64,000 bases of DNA from Ceratothoa steindachneri (GCA_963969495.1 OZ018330.1:70074710-70138709); one strand, 5' to 3'. Shown: positions 45,421-58,454, counted from the first letter of the stretch. Made by a program: numbers and translations. Notes: a model not told the origin generated them from the sequence alone.

Positions 45421-46708
45421 TCTGAGAAGGTCGTTCCTGGAGTGACACGGGCGTACTGGCGTACGTCCGCCCTCACTCTGGGCCGGATACTCCTTTCGGT
45501 CCTCTCTACGACATTCTGGATCATGTTCGACAGAAAGGCCTTTCCTTTAAAGGAAAGATGTACCCCATCCCTTTGGTAGAGATCATTTCTACCATAAAAG
45601 GTGCGGTACGGGTCCACAAAGAAGACCCCCTCTGCCGTACACAAATCTGCCAGGCGCCGGTTTAGAGACACATTCATCGAGTGAGCGGTCCATGTTGGAC
45701 CTCTCCTCGGGAGCATCCCGACTACCACACGCTTGCGGGTTTTCAGCCCACAGTCGTCCACGGCACCCATGACCGTGTGGAGGATTTTATCTGTAGGGCC
45801 TACCCTACCTCCTCTCAGGTAGAGGTCGTTTCCACTGACCATCAGAGCAACGACTGAGCTCTCAGAAATCTGTGATTTCTCAGCCTCTACTCTGATGTGG
45901 TGGTTACCACATCCTGGCAGGCAGCTTACCTTCACACTAGTGCGAAGGCGGGCCGCTAGCAGGGACTGCAAGCCCCGTGCTTGAGAATCACCAATAAGGG
46001 TGACTCTTGCACATTTGTCAGCAGGCGACTTATTCTTTCCTCTCGGAAGCGACTTGCCGCTTTCCTCTTGTATCTCTGCATTTTTCTTTTTTTTCTTCCT
46101 CATCTTATTTTACTTCTCTTCATTTGTTTTCTCTTCTTCCGTTTCTCTTTTCTCTTCTTCCGTTTCTCTTTTCTCTTCTTCTCTTTCCACTTTCCCATGC
46201 GCACCAGTAGCGCTCGAATCCTCTACACTGGGGTGAGCTGCATTATGGTGCTTTTTCTTCTTTTTCTTTTTCTTCTTCTCATTGGCTCCGCATGGCAGAA
46301 GTGGGACTGCCAATGCAGTTTCACCTCCTTGGGCTGGAGTCACATCGGCGGAACCACCCAAGTCAGTGGGACTTTCGTCTCGAGCTTGAGCCGACTGGGC
46401 CTCTAGTTTAGAGGCTAGCTCTAGGATCTTTTCCTCGAGACGCCGAATGTGAAGCGCGTGCTGCGTTTTTAGGGTCTGCAGTTTATTTTCCAGCGCCCTA
46501 GATTTTTCTTCAGAGGCTGTGAAGAGATCCTTGAGTTCATTGCAGCATGCCACTGCCTCTCGGATCTCTCCTTTAAGGATGCAATCGGTGCATATACTTC
46601 CCGGGTGGCATTTCGAAAAACATCCTTCCGGGAAGTCCACGCACCACTTATCCTTCTGGCATATCGCACATGTATATTTAAGTCAGCTGGACCTTTTTTC
46701 CCTGTCAT
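45366..46708 (-). pseudogene. LINE A copy 2 ORF1: Cys finger, coiled coil, esterase-like
   Basis: ATG at 46708 (MTGKKGP), a one-base loss near 46686, then TCAICQKDKWCVDFPEGC and SKCHPGSICTDC (Cys-rich finger, 46600-46680). A charged helix follows (to about 46420), then a Lys- and Glu-rich repeat (REEEKRETEEEK) ending in a TAA at 46110-46112. In the same frame an ATG at 46103 opens 245 codons with an SGNH-hydrolase-like domain: VTLIGDSQARGLQSLL, LMVSGNDLYLRGGRVG and LYQRDGVHLSFKGKAF. The stop is at 45366. The role is probably RNA binding and assembly; the esterase function in LINE ORF1 proteins is not settled. Confidence 0.87.
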
Positions 46709-47727
46709 TTTAAACACTTTCTCTCTTTCAAAACTTTGTGACCAATCAATAGAAAAAAGGGGGTTGGTGAGTTCTCCCCGCGTGAGTCGCTCCCGCCTAT
46801 CTATCGGAGACGTTTCGGATCTTTCAGAAGGCACGCTCCATGTGCTGCTGTTCGTCCGACCGAGTCGTAAAGCCTCGGCGTGCCGTGGCTCCCAACCAAG
46901 CAGCACAGACGGTCCCCGAAGGGGCCATCGATTTGTCACCAGGTGAACAACAACGAAGCACGCCCCTTACTAAACTCCTACTAGTTCCCTTCACAACGGC
47001 CAGGATCTCGGAGCAGCGTTCAATGGATATCCCGCCCCACCAAGAGACTCGACCCAAGGCTTTTTATTGGCCTGGCAACCAACCTGGGAACAAAGGGCCG
47101 TCACCTCGGACCGATGCTACCAGAGGCACCCGTCAACGGGCACTGGGAACGGTCAATAATTACGCGCCAGGGAAGGGGTTAACGGGGCACTACCCTCATC
47201 CCATTCATCGTGCCCCAACGCCTAGGACACCTCTAGTCCTAGTCTCTCGCAACCAGTGAGCGTCGATTGGCGTTGTTTATAGAGGTTCCAAAGCCTCTCT
47301 TCTGACGCATGAGGTAGCTGCCAGGTCCTTATATGTAGATAGAGGAAGAAAAGAGAAACAGGGACATGATAGGAGTAGGGTTTTTTTTGTTTTTTTCTTT
47401 TTGTATAAGTGGGAGAGATAGAATAAAAGTAAAAAAAGAGAAGGATAGAGTTACATAGAGTTACATAGATACACAGATCACACGGGCCTTACGGCCCAGA
47501 CTAAGGTGATCTGGCCTTAAATCTACTGCCACTTACACATAGAATAGTAGAAGTAAAGGATAGAAAAGTTTTAGGCTCTCCCCACCCTCCACTCCCTCCG
47601 GCAAAAGCCGTACATGAAATAATTTGGGAAAAGTACCTTGCAGGTGTAAGAAGACAGTACCTGAAGGAAATTTGCATTGAATAGTAATTAAATGAAATGA
47701 ATATGAAAACCACTTACATAAACCTGA

Positions 47728-47927
47728 NNNNNNNNNNNNNNNNNNNNNNNNNNNNNNNNNNNNNNNNNNNNNNNNNNNNNNNNNNNNNNNNNNNNNNNNN
47801 NNNNNNNNNNNNNNNNNNNNNNNNNNNNNNNNNNNNNNNNNNNNNNNNNNNNNNNNNNNNNNNNNNNNNNNNNNNNNNNNNNNNNNNNNNNNNNNNNNNN
47901 NNNNNNNNNNNNNNNNNNNNNNNNNNN
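47728..47927. other. Assembly gap (200 N)
   Basis: Exactly 200 consecutive N, a placeholder rather than measured sequence. Distances across this point are not reliable. Confidence 0.99.
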
Positions 47928-47929
47928 GA

Positions 47930-49200
47930 GACATCCTTCGGAAACCTCGATTTTTAGCAGGTAAATCAAAGCAGAAACCAGTGTTCGGAACATGTAAAAT
48001 TGAGAACGTTTCCAACATTAGCTTGTATGTTCATCTTCAGCATATAATGGAGCAAAACAATAGTATTATCGAAACAAGTAGATATTAAGAGAGACAGTAT
48101 TAATCTGGATACAGTAAAATTTCATTTGCGGATAAACTTTAGATAATAATTGTTGTAAGTCTGAGATGAGTTTGTAAGTAAGTGAGCCTATGTAGGATAT
48201 TTTGACATACATTTACTGTTGTGGTACATCAAATTTAACGAGAGGAATGACATGTATTTTAGTTAGGAAATTATAATTAATTTGTCAAGTAATTATCCTG
48301 GGAATAAATTAAATTTACAAATTGTTTGAGATAAGACATCTCTTTATGAAAATAGTTAGAGTCAGAGCATATTCTAAAAGCACGGTTTATTATACAGCTT
48401 ACAGATGATATTTTGAAGCAGTTTGGAAAACATGAGAAATAATTATTGCCAAGCAGAAAGGAGGTAGGTTTTCTATATACTCAAGTGGAAATTTCCGAGG
48501 GCTTTGATGAAGACTGTGTCGGCCTAATATAGCCTTTTAACCGCGGAATGAAGGATCAAGGAAAACTATGTAGGTGAAGAGAAGTAGCAAAGAAGTAAGG
48601 TTGTTTTAAGTTACGGGGCAAATATTGGTTGGTTGAGATATTGAGATTGTATTGTTTAACCAATCCGTACGAAAGTTGGATTATTTCTCAAATTGTTTGA
48701 AAATTTAACAAAATAATAAGAGTACAATAATTAATATTGTGTAGAAGTATTTTTTGAATATCTCAAGGGGTTACGGAATTAAAACTTGTTCGTTATAACG
48801 GACGCTCGGCAGATCACATCCTCAATATCACATGTTTTTTAAGAATGTAAATAAATTATTTGAATAATCAGTACAATTCGCAAAATTCATGATGTTACTA
48901 AAGACTACATATTTTTAAAAATGATTATATTTGAATAATGATGATAATAAAACACATTTTGAATAATAATCAAATGTATTATTTCCTTTTGCAAATTACA
49001 TCAAAATTCCTTTTATAAGTAACACACATGCAAATAAAAAAAATTGTTTTCCTTTATAGATTATATGAAAGGTTTATATTTACAAGTTTATATACATAAA
49101 TCAGCTATATATATATATCATATTTTATTAGTTTATTGAACATATTTTTAAAACATTTGGGATGTAAGCAAATGCCGCATTTTGGAATGTACACGATCCA
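47930..49200. other. AT-rich stretch without a gene
   Basis: No open frame of note and no recognised element. Confidence 0.55.
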
Positions 49201-49218
49201 ATGCCCGATGTTATACTT

Positions 49219-50703
49219 TCAACACAAATCTTGCACATTATTCGAAATTATTTTGACTCGAACGCTTTGCACTCTATGAGTTTTCAAAAGAGTGAGTGAC
49301 ACATTTTCAATAAACTGATATAAATTAATTTTAGTGCCAACTTTGTTCATCAAAATAAAGGTATTGCTAACTGCAACTGATATCATATATGAAAAAATAG
49401 GCCACGACCACTTATTTTGTCTCCTTCTAATATGATAGGTGCCAACGTTTTGGTCAAGCTGATCTACATAACCCATATATTTGTTATAATTGTGTTTGGT
49501 CTCTGTTTGCGGAACATTTATATATTTCTTTTGAACTTTATCCCAACGCTGGGTTGAACTCATTGTTTAGGTTTCAAAATTAGACACCAATATCACATCG
49601 TTATTATCTTTCCACTTAACAACGACCAAATTATCAGATATTTTAATTTCTGCTTTGGATTTCAAGGGACATCTTCCTGTTCTGTTTTCTTTACAAGTAC
49701 CTGATGCACATATCCCAATCTCAGTTAGCTCATCCATGAGACCAACACTAGTAAAATAATGATAAAAAATACTTTATAGCCCCTTTTATGAGGTACGCTG
49801 GTCTTTGCAATCAGATACATCACAACATTTCCGCCAACACAATTTATTTTAACTTGGTTGTGTTGATGTCGTACCTTTTCCTGTATACAATTTGAAAGAA
49901 TGTATGTACCCATGTTTAGAACAGAGTGCCTATATTTTGAATCCAAATCTGATGGGTTTACCTTTATTAAATTGCTTTTAATAATGTTAACCATAGTAGG
50001 GCATCATACTTTCATCTATGGACATATACTCCTCCATTAAACCATGCTCTAAAAATTTAGTTTTGCATATGCTGAAATAATGGTCGAAGTTTGAATGCGC
50101 GATCATTTTTGTATTGGTTGCGTTGTCCACTAAATGTATATTCCTTAGAATATTTTCAAACCTCTCTTTCCTAATGCTATTTGATAATATCTTCGGTACA
50201 TTGTCTTCTGATAACCAATACTTTCTCTTATATGGAAGAAGGCTGTGAGATGACAATAATAGTCAACCAAAAAAATACCAATAATTCAGAATTGCTCATA
50301 TCAAGAATTTTATTATTTTGAAGAGCATATAAATTAGTTTGTTCAACAATCAAGTTTATAAAATCTTTAGTGAAGAGAAAGTTAAGAAAATTAATAGGAT
50401 TAGAGCAAGCTTTAGCTTCTTCAGATATAACTTCTGTTGTAGTACAATCTGTATTTATATTCACTTGTTGTTGCAACCTCTTTGACCAATTTTGCATTTG
50501 TTTTTTTTATGAGTTTCCTTTACTATAGAATTAATTTTCTGACTCTTCAACACTACCAATTCCATCTGGATGATTGATCCCTGTAGGAGCTTCCAGCAAT
50601 CCTCGCTCCACTCGAATAGATGAACTTGCTGCTTTTTCATCCGAATGGTTACTGTCTCCATCAAGTAGTTCATCACTAGGGAGACCCGTAAAAATATCGC
50701 CAC
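49219..50703 (-). pseudogene. Second piggyBac-type transposase (PGBD-like), decayed
   Basis: Minus strand in order: an unassigned N-terminus (50461-50703), a LLVFFWLTIIV block at 50228, RKERFENILRNIHLVDN and EEYMSIDESMMPYYG (49987-50256, with the first catalytic Asp). After frame changes come GGNVVMYLIAKTSVPHKRGY (49750-49870), DELTEIGICASGTCKENRTG (49670-49730) and YMGYVDQLDQNVGTYHIRRR (49400-49470, with the last catalytic Asp block) to a stop at 49219. At the second catalytic site the family has KVFFDN; here the Asp codon is changed and one base is lost (about 49765). This copy differs clearly from the first piggyBac relic and lacks its C-terminal Cys-rich tail. Confidence 0.85.
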
Positions 50704-51150
50704 CTTAGTCTAACTCTTCTAAGTAGGCCAATGCTGCTGCCGTTCCCGATTTGGAGAATTGGGAACGAGCAGTCTTATTTAAGAGGACAAGTTCTGGAGC
50801 ACGAAATATTGTTCATCTTTAGGCACAGTAATGGTTCGTAATTTCGAGAAATAAATGTTAAAAAATTCAATATTGATTTGGATGCAAACAAAGAGGATAT
50901 CCGATTTTGGTGAAATATTGAGTTAAAAATTTAAATTATATGTAGGGGTAGGTGGGCTACGACGGACTACTTAACAAAAGAACGAGGCTAGAAACCACAT
51001 TTATATAATTTGGTGAAGTTTTAGGGGTTGTGGTGGTGCTTTGGTGTGTTATGATTACAATACGCACCCTGGTCATGGTTTTTAGAGGAAAAGATTAAAA
51101 CACGGAATGTTCAAAAAAACTATTTTAATGTCCCTAAAATAAAATAGGAC

Positions 51151-51185
51151 GGGGTAAGATGGACCCCAGGGTTCCATCTTACCCC
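51151..51185. repeat. 35-bp palindrome
   Basis: ggggtaagatgga and tccatcttacccc are exact reverse complements around a ccccagggt centre that itself pairs. This gives a stem of about 16 bp with one unpaired T. It may be the fused ends of a DNA element, or a stem-loop in RNA. Confidence 0.8.
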
Positions 51186-51459
51186 TCTAAATGTTTGTCA
51201 TAATCTTCAACTTTAAAACAAAGAAACATATCTTCACTAGCGATAAACAGAAGTAAGAAAAGATCTGCATGGACGTCAAATTAAAATGTCCAAAAAGGCC
51301 GAGAATCGTTAAGTTCTTTTTCTTGTTCAAAATGAATAGTGGCCGTAGATGGTTTAAGTATTTAATGCAGCCGATGGATTCAATTTTATTTGAAAATTAT
51401 AAAGGTATAATAAACATATCGCCTACTAAAAGACAGGCTTATTCATAAAATCTTGTTCA

Positions 51460-51470
<11 letters not shown>

Positions 51471-51537
<67 letters not shown>
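51471..51537. repeat. TA microsatellite
   Basis: About 67 bp of TA, followed at 51541 by ctagcaaaggcacacagcgt, a sequence that may be part of the tRNA-headed element below. Confidence 0.97.
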
Positions 51538-51543
<6 letters not shown>

Positions 51544-51644
51544 GCAAAGGCACACAGCGTTGCCCTGGCGTAAAAAACTATCTTGAACAAATTAAATTCT
51601 ATACTTGAGTTAAATTGTGCAATTAAAATTTTCTAGGTAACGTT

Positions 51645-51715
51645 TCCCGTTAGCTCAGTAGGTAGAGCACTGGTCTATATAACCAGAGTTCTGAGGTTCG
51701 AGTCCTTGTCGGGCA
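51645..51715 (+). tRNA. tRNA-like sequence or tRNA-derived SINE head
   Basis: 71 bases with tRNA layout. A box TAGCTCAGTAGG (51651-51662), D arm GCTC/GAGC, anticodon stem CTGGT/ACCAG (51670-51674 and 51682-51686) with loop CTATATA, and B box GGTTCGAGTCC (51694-51704) in a T arm with two wobble pairs. The acceptor stem is poor (TCCCGTT against GTCGGGC, two mismatches) and the loop would give anticodon ATA, unusual for a nuclear tRNA. I favour a tRNA pseudogene or SINE head over a working tRNA. Confidence 0.5.
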
Positions 51716-51829
51716 ATGGTTTCTACTTCCGTTAAATCGTGAAACGTACTAACCTCATACTCTCGCAATATGAATATAAATGTTCTTTCTAACTTACATG
51801 ACAGACGGGATCAGGGATTGCCGGATGTC

Positions 51830-52800
51830 GTTCGAGGGCTTATCTCGCGCTTCGGAGATTTGGAGTGGCCGATGATAGAATTTCGTTGAGATGGGATGGA
51901 GGAAGTGAGGTAGGGCGATATCAACTTCTTATTGCAAATTTGCCTCCGGTTACGTTAAGAAGACAGAGAGTTACTGTGCTCTTCGCTCCAAGAGTCCTCT
52001 TCTGAATAATCTTGAAGCCTCTAGGCGTCTTATTCTTTAACGTCGGGTGCCCAACTAGCTTTTGGTATACGGGGGGGATTTTTACCGTAATTAACGAATG
52101 GAACCTCGTTGGGGCTTGGTTCTTCTCCTCTCACTCTTACGGAGCTTGAGCTGTGAGAGTCACTCGAGTGTGAGTGGGGTTTCTTTTCTCCAGTCAGAAT
52201 TCTTCTAAGTCTGTAAAGGATTCTTCGGTAAGGCATCGATACAAAACTTGGCGATTTATGTTAATTCGGCACTGGGGGGGGAATAATCGATCTTCTCAAT
52301 CTGATCCTTTATCACCTCTCCTCGAATAATCTTGACTGGCTGAAGGATCGATCTTCACGAACTGATCCTAAGTCGTTCTCACGGAATAATAATCTTTTCT
52401 CTTTCCCTCAGGGGCTTATTTATAGGCGGACCACCGCCCCATCTCAGGAGGAAGGGTCGAGGCCGCAGAGGTTGGCACTGAGGTGCCCAAGTCGGCTTGT
52501 TAATTAGCGAGACCCTCAACCGCCACACTCCTTGACGTGCCTTTTGACTGGCGTCGCTTTTTGGTGATGTGACCACGGGCCTACGGATCTCATAGGTAAT
52601 TGTATCTTTAAAGCGTCGTTTAAGGTCCTTTGGTGGTTGCCTTAACACAGATGGTCTCTCCAACTGCCTATGCGGCGGGGAGATCAAACAGGGTAGGCAG
52701 TTACTGTTATTCGCCGGCTACCGTTCCCACGAGTCTCCTCATGGGGTTCGCTTCTCCGGCTTTCTCTATAAGGGGAGGGGGGAACTTTACGATATATGTC
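51830..52800. other. GC-richer stretch, unassigned
   Basis: Two minus-strand open frames (52030-52236 and 52379-52687, the latter 102 codons and basic) show no domain I recognise. A direct repeat of about 62-bp period (cgatcttc...ctgatcct near 52289 and 52351) is present. It could be part of an unrecognised retroelement. Confidence 0.35.
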
Positions 52801-52831
52801 CGCTTGGCCCTCTGGGAGGCTTTATGTTACC

Positions 52832-53569
<738 letters not shown>

Positions 53570-55880
53570 ATAAAGGCTTTATTCAGGCTTCATTCTGAAT
53601 TCGATCTGCAGACTTCATACCGTGCCTTATTCAGGCTTCATTCAGGTTCGATTAATTCTGGCTTTACTCTGCCTTCATTCAGGCTTTATGCTGGTTTCAT
53701 TCATGGTTTGTTCCGACTTCATTTAGCTTTCATTCTTGCTTACTTCTGGCTTCACCTTGCCTTCATTCTGCTTTCATGCTGGCTTCATTGAGGTTTAATT
53801 CTACTCTTATTTAGGATTCTTTCTGGCTTCATTCAGGCTACATTCTGGTTTAAGTGTGGCTTTATTCAGGATTAATTCTCGCTTCAAACTGGTTTCCGTT
53901 GGGCTTCAAACTGGTTTCACTCTGCATTCATTCTGGCTTCATTCAGGTTTCATTCTGGTTTCATTCAGGTTTCATTATGTCTTCTTTCAGGCTTTTTTCT
54001 TCCTTATTGCTGGTTTGATTTAGGATTTATTCTGGTTCCATTCTGGCTTTAACCTCACTTCATTAAGATTCCTTCAGGCTTTATCCACGATTCTTTCTTG
54101 CTTCATTCTTACTTTGATCTTTGATATTGCTTATTCTACTTCTATACTGGAATTTTTCTGTTTCATTCAGGCTACATTCTCCTACTTCATCCTAGTTTAA
54201 CTTCAACTTCACTCTGCATTCATTATGGATTCATTCATGATATATTTAGATTTTATTCTGTTTTCATTTTGAAAACCTATCTGGGTTCATAATCGCGTCA
54301 TTCTTTCTCGAATCATGTTTCATTCTGCTGCTTCATTCTAGATTAATTCTGCCTTCATTCTGGTTTCTTTCAGGGTTCATTCTGTCTTCATTCATAATTC
54401 ATTCTGGTTTCATTCATACTTTGTTCTGGTTTTGTTCAGGTTTCATTACTGTTTAATTCTAGCTTGATTTACGATTTATTGTGATTTCATTCTGTCTTCA
54501 ACTTGGCTTAATTCTGGTTCATTCATGGTTTATTTATGTTTCAGTCTAGCTTCATTCTGACATCGATCTGGCTTAATATTGGCGTTCTTCTGGCTCCATT
54601 CGTGTTTCCTACTGCTGCCGGATTTATTTTTTTTTTATTTTACCTTCATTCTGGCTTCGTTCAATGTTTATTCTGGCTTTATTCGGTTGAATTTTGGTTT
54701 AATTTATGCTTCGTTCTGACTTCACTCAGGCTTCATTCAGTCAGCATTCTTGCTTCACATCTGTCTCTTTCTGTCTTCAGTCTTGTGTAATTGTTGCTTG
54801 CTTCATATTCATTGGGGTTTCATTTTGGCTTCAAATAGACTTAATTCGTGCTTCATTCGGCTTCATTCATATTATATTTAGACTCCATTATGGCTTCATT
54901 GTGAGATCGATCTGGTTTAATATTTTTGTTATTCTAGTTCCATTCATTTCCATCTGTTGTTACATTTAGGTTAAATCTGCCTCCATTCTGTCTTCCCTGA
55001 GCGTTTATTATGGATTCATTCTGGTTTCATTGATGCTTCGACCTGGATTAGCTCTGGCTTCATTTACGCTTCATTCTCGCTTATTTTTAGCTTGAATCAC
55101 GATTCATTGTACTTTCATTCTGGCTTCCTTCTTCTTCATTCTTGCTTTATTTAGGCTTCATTCTGACATCAATATGGCTTCATATCAAAATTATTCTGTC
55201 CCCATTTATGTTTCCTTCTGCTGCTTCATTCTATATTAATTCTATATTAATTCTGGTTTAATTCTTTCTTGATTCACGGTTCATTGTGATTCCATTTTGA
55301 ATTCAACATGTCTTCATTCTGGCTTCATTGATTCTTTATTTAGGTTTCATTCTGGCTTCATATTAGCGTTATTCTGGCCCCATTCATGTTTCCTTATTCT
55401 GTTTCATCTAGATTATTTTGGCTTTGCTCTGGCTTTATTCAGCCTTTGTTCGTGATTCATTCTAATTGTATTCACGATTTATTGTGGATTCATTCTGGTT
55501 TCACCTTGGCTTTATTTTTGCTTCATTCAGCTTCATTTTTGCTTTATTTTGGCTTCATTTTGACTTCATTCTGACTTCGATCTGTCTTCATATTGGCGTT
55601 ATTCTGGCTCCATTGATGTTTCATTTTGCTCTTTCATTCTAGCTTAATTCTTCCTTCATTCTGGCTTCGTTTAGGTTTCATTTTGGCTTTATTCGTGCTT
55701 AATTATGGTTTCATTCATGCTTCGTTCTCGCTTTGTTCTGGCTTTATTTTGGTTTCATTCGTGATTCATTCAGGTTTCATTCACGCTTTATTCTGGTTTC
55801 ATTTTGCTTCGTTCTGGCATCATTCAGGTATTAATCTTGCTTAATTCGTGGTTCCTTCTGGCTTCATCCTGACCGATTTA
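53570..55880 (+). repeat. Degenerate minisatellite, about 11-bp unit, 2.3 kb
   Basis: Consensus GGCTTCATTCT / GGTTTCATTCA repeated roughly 200 times with heavy substitution and small indels, with a tendency for ctgg and cagg forms to alternate. Clean stretches are at 53925-53995 and 55660-55800. The plus strand is T-rich throughout. Open frames within it (for example 54536-54790 and 55626-55844) are by-products of the repeat and not genes. Confidence 0.9.
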
Positions 55881-56569
55881 TGCCACAGCCATTGATCCAG
55901 GGGTCTTGAGTTAGTTTATTTCCTTAATCATCCCACTTGTTCCTTTTTAATATTGGTGGATAAGATCTCAAACCAGAAAAGTTTTAAATTAAGATCAGCT
56001 TGATAATTGCTGGCAAACCCCTGGGCACCAGTGGCCTGTCGTCTTTTTGGAAAGTGTGTGTGTGGGGGGAGGAGGGGGTGATACTGCGAATCATTCGAGA
56101 CTACACTGGGGACCTCATCCACGCCATGCCTGAAGGATCCAAAACCTTCCGGCAGGTTCCGCGAAAGGTGTGTAAACGTTGTGTGTGTGTGTTTCTGGAT
56201 AGGGAGAGGGGGGAAGGAACAATGGTATTGTGATTAGTGGTGTTTTGAGCTTCTTGCCGCCACGCGACAGGCTCAGCACCTTTACACACAAATGCGGCTA
56301 ACTCTCTGCGTGCTCTTTTTTTTGTGTATATGCTCGCGCGCTCTGAACCCGGTCCCTATGCATGGAAGTCCAACCCCTTCCCCGTTGATTTCTATTTATT
56401 TTCATTCTTTCAGCTCCATCCCTTCCATTCTTCCATCTTCATCAATTACCACTCCCTTTAATTCCCTGTTTTGGCTCCAATATGTACTATTGATTCCCAT
56501 CCTATTCGTACAAATTCGTTCCTGGAGGGTTCCAATGCGCCGGCTGGCATACCATCGTAAGTAAATAAT

Positions 56570-58025
56570 AGGTGTTATTTATACCGCGCTCTTTAAGGTC
56601 ACATACCATCATGAGTGCGATGGCGTCGGCAGACGGTAACAGCGAAGGAGATGAGATGTGTCTTCAAATAAAACTTGAAAGCAACGAGAGAGGAGAGTAA
56701 CGAATAGTATGGGGGAAGGGGGTCCCCAAGCTTGGAGCACATACCGAAAAGGCGGGGTCCGTCATGGAGCGAAGACGGCTACGAGGGGCTTGCAGGCGAG
56801 GGAGAGTGCAGGATTGCAGTGCTCGTGCGGGTTGAACTAGAGAGAGAGAGAGAGCAGAAGGTAGGTAAGAGGGAGCGCAGTACTCAGGGCTTTATAAGCA
56901 GGAAGGAGAACATTGAAGGTGATGCGAGAAATGATGGCGAGCCAATGCAGACTCCTAAGAAGCATCCGTGTTGTCCGGGAGAAGCTACCTTGAGGGAGAA
57001 CAACTCGACCTGCAAAGTTCTGCACGAAGTGAAGAGGACGAAGACTAGAGACATGGATACTGACCGGCAAGAAGGGTATTTCAATAGTCGAGGCACGAGA
57101 TGACAGATGCGAAAATTAGTATTGAAAACTAAAATTGTCGAAGTGAGAACGAATCTCTGAGTTTACGAAAGAATTGAATAGCAGACTGACGGACAAGTGA
57201 AGGATGAGTATTGAAGGACAATTAACTATGAAATATGACTCTCAAGTTTCTGACTATATCGGAGAAGGGAACTAGCGAGTCTCCGAGATTTATTAAGGAA
57301 TCTATTGCTCTACAGCCGGTCACATCCCTAGCATTTTCCACCAATAGAACTACAGCTTTTCCATGGTTAAGCTTTAGGAAGTTGTCATAGAGTGACTCAT
57401 CTAATGTGGCATACGGGAAAAAGAGGGCTCTGAGAGTCACGACGAAAGTAGGAAGAAAGAAGGAGAAAGAGATCCGAGTATCATTAGCATAGGAATACAA
57501 AGAGAAGCCGAGTCGACGTAAGAGAATTTAGAGATGAAGTAACTAGATGCGAGACAGTAACGGGCCAAAGACCGAGCCATGATGGACACCATAAAGTACC
57601 TGTGCAGGCACAGAAGCATCACTCCCGATATTCATCGACTGAGTGCGAGAATAAAGCTACGAAAGGAAGCAATCGAGCGTAGTATCAGAAACACCCACGA
57701 ATTCCCAGCGGTGACAGAGGATAATAGCGTAAGCGCAGTGTAAAATTTCGTTTAGTAACACCAGGATGGAGGGCTGACACTCGTCGTCCTTCTGGCGAAG
57801 ACGGTCAGTAATATATACTAGAACACTTTCAGTGCTATGACCAGCCTTAAATCCAGACTGAAAGACTACAAGACCAGAAGAGCACGTGGGATCACGATCC
57901 ATAGCCAACACCAGCCTTTCAAGGACTTTGCAGGAGAAAGGAAGTCATGAGATAAGGCGGTAGTAATCCGGGAGTTTGAAGGCCAGAATGGGGTGGTTGG
58001 TTCTGTTGCAGCAATCAATTTTATC
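56570..58025 (-). pseudogene. L2-like LINE reverse transcriptase relic
   Basis: From 58025 down on the minus strand: a PDYYRLIS-like block, KVLERLVLAMDRD (57895-57930), FQSGFKAGHSTESVLVYITD (about 57820-57880) and a motif A region with the Asp lost (LVLLNEI). A YGVHHGSVFGPLL block follows (motif B; the usual PQGS reads HHGS), then YANDTRISFSF (57470-57500), where the catalytic pair reads Asn-Asp. FLKLNHGKAVVLLVENARDV lies at 57310-57390, and a C-terminal part to about 56590 includes LRSLHWLAI and PARALQS. The 3' end near 56570-56600 has the gcgcggtataaataac sequence common at L2/CR1 tails. The hAT element at 58034 cuts off the 5' part. Confidence 0.75.
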
Positions 58026-58389
58026 TACTATAGCAGGGGTTTTCAACCGACGGGTCGACATTCCTGGGGGGTCGCGGAGCCTTGCTAGGGTTGTTCGGTA
58101 GCTTTGCTAGAAGTGACTTGGCATAATAAAATTTCAACTCATCAATTACATTTTTTATGCTGTTACATTTTTTCAATGCAAAAACGTGTATTACAGCGGT
58201 TTAATGTCATTAGATGATACTGGGGGTGTCGGTAATCGTGCCTGTGTGAATGTGTATGTGTGTCTGCAAGTGTATGTATGTGTCTGTACTAGTGAGTTTG
58301 TGACTGTAAGCTCATGTAAGTATGCTTGAGTGTCTGTTTATTGTGCCTAAACATGTGTGTTCAGTTACTCGTAGTGCTGTAGTGCGTGC

Positions 58390-58412
58390 AGTGTGTGTGT
58401 GTGTGTGTGTGT
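58390..58412. repeat. GT microsatellite
   Basis: Short GT run ending in gcgcgc, inside the hAT 5' region. Confidence 0.9.
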
Positions 58413-58454
58413 GCGCGCGAGCTCGCTGTCGACACGTGAGATTTTGATTGGAGA

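Noticed and set aside
45366..45440. Programmed -1 frameshift between ORF1 and ORF2 of LINE A
   Set aside because: The frames are in -1 relation, but I found no X-XXY-YYZ slippery heptamer in phase in either copy (A runs at gcaaaaagg and tcaaaaagg do not fit).
54536..55844. Hydrophobic repeat proteins (Phe/Ser/Leu-rich frames)
   Set aside because: By-products of the 11-bp minisatellite, which gives similar peptides in all plus frames.
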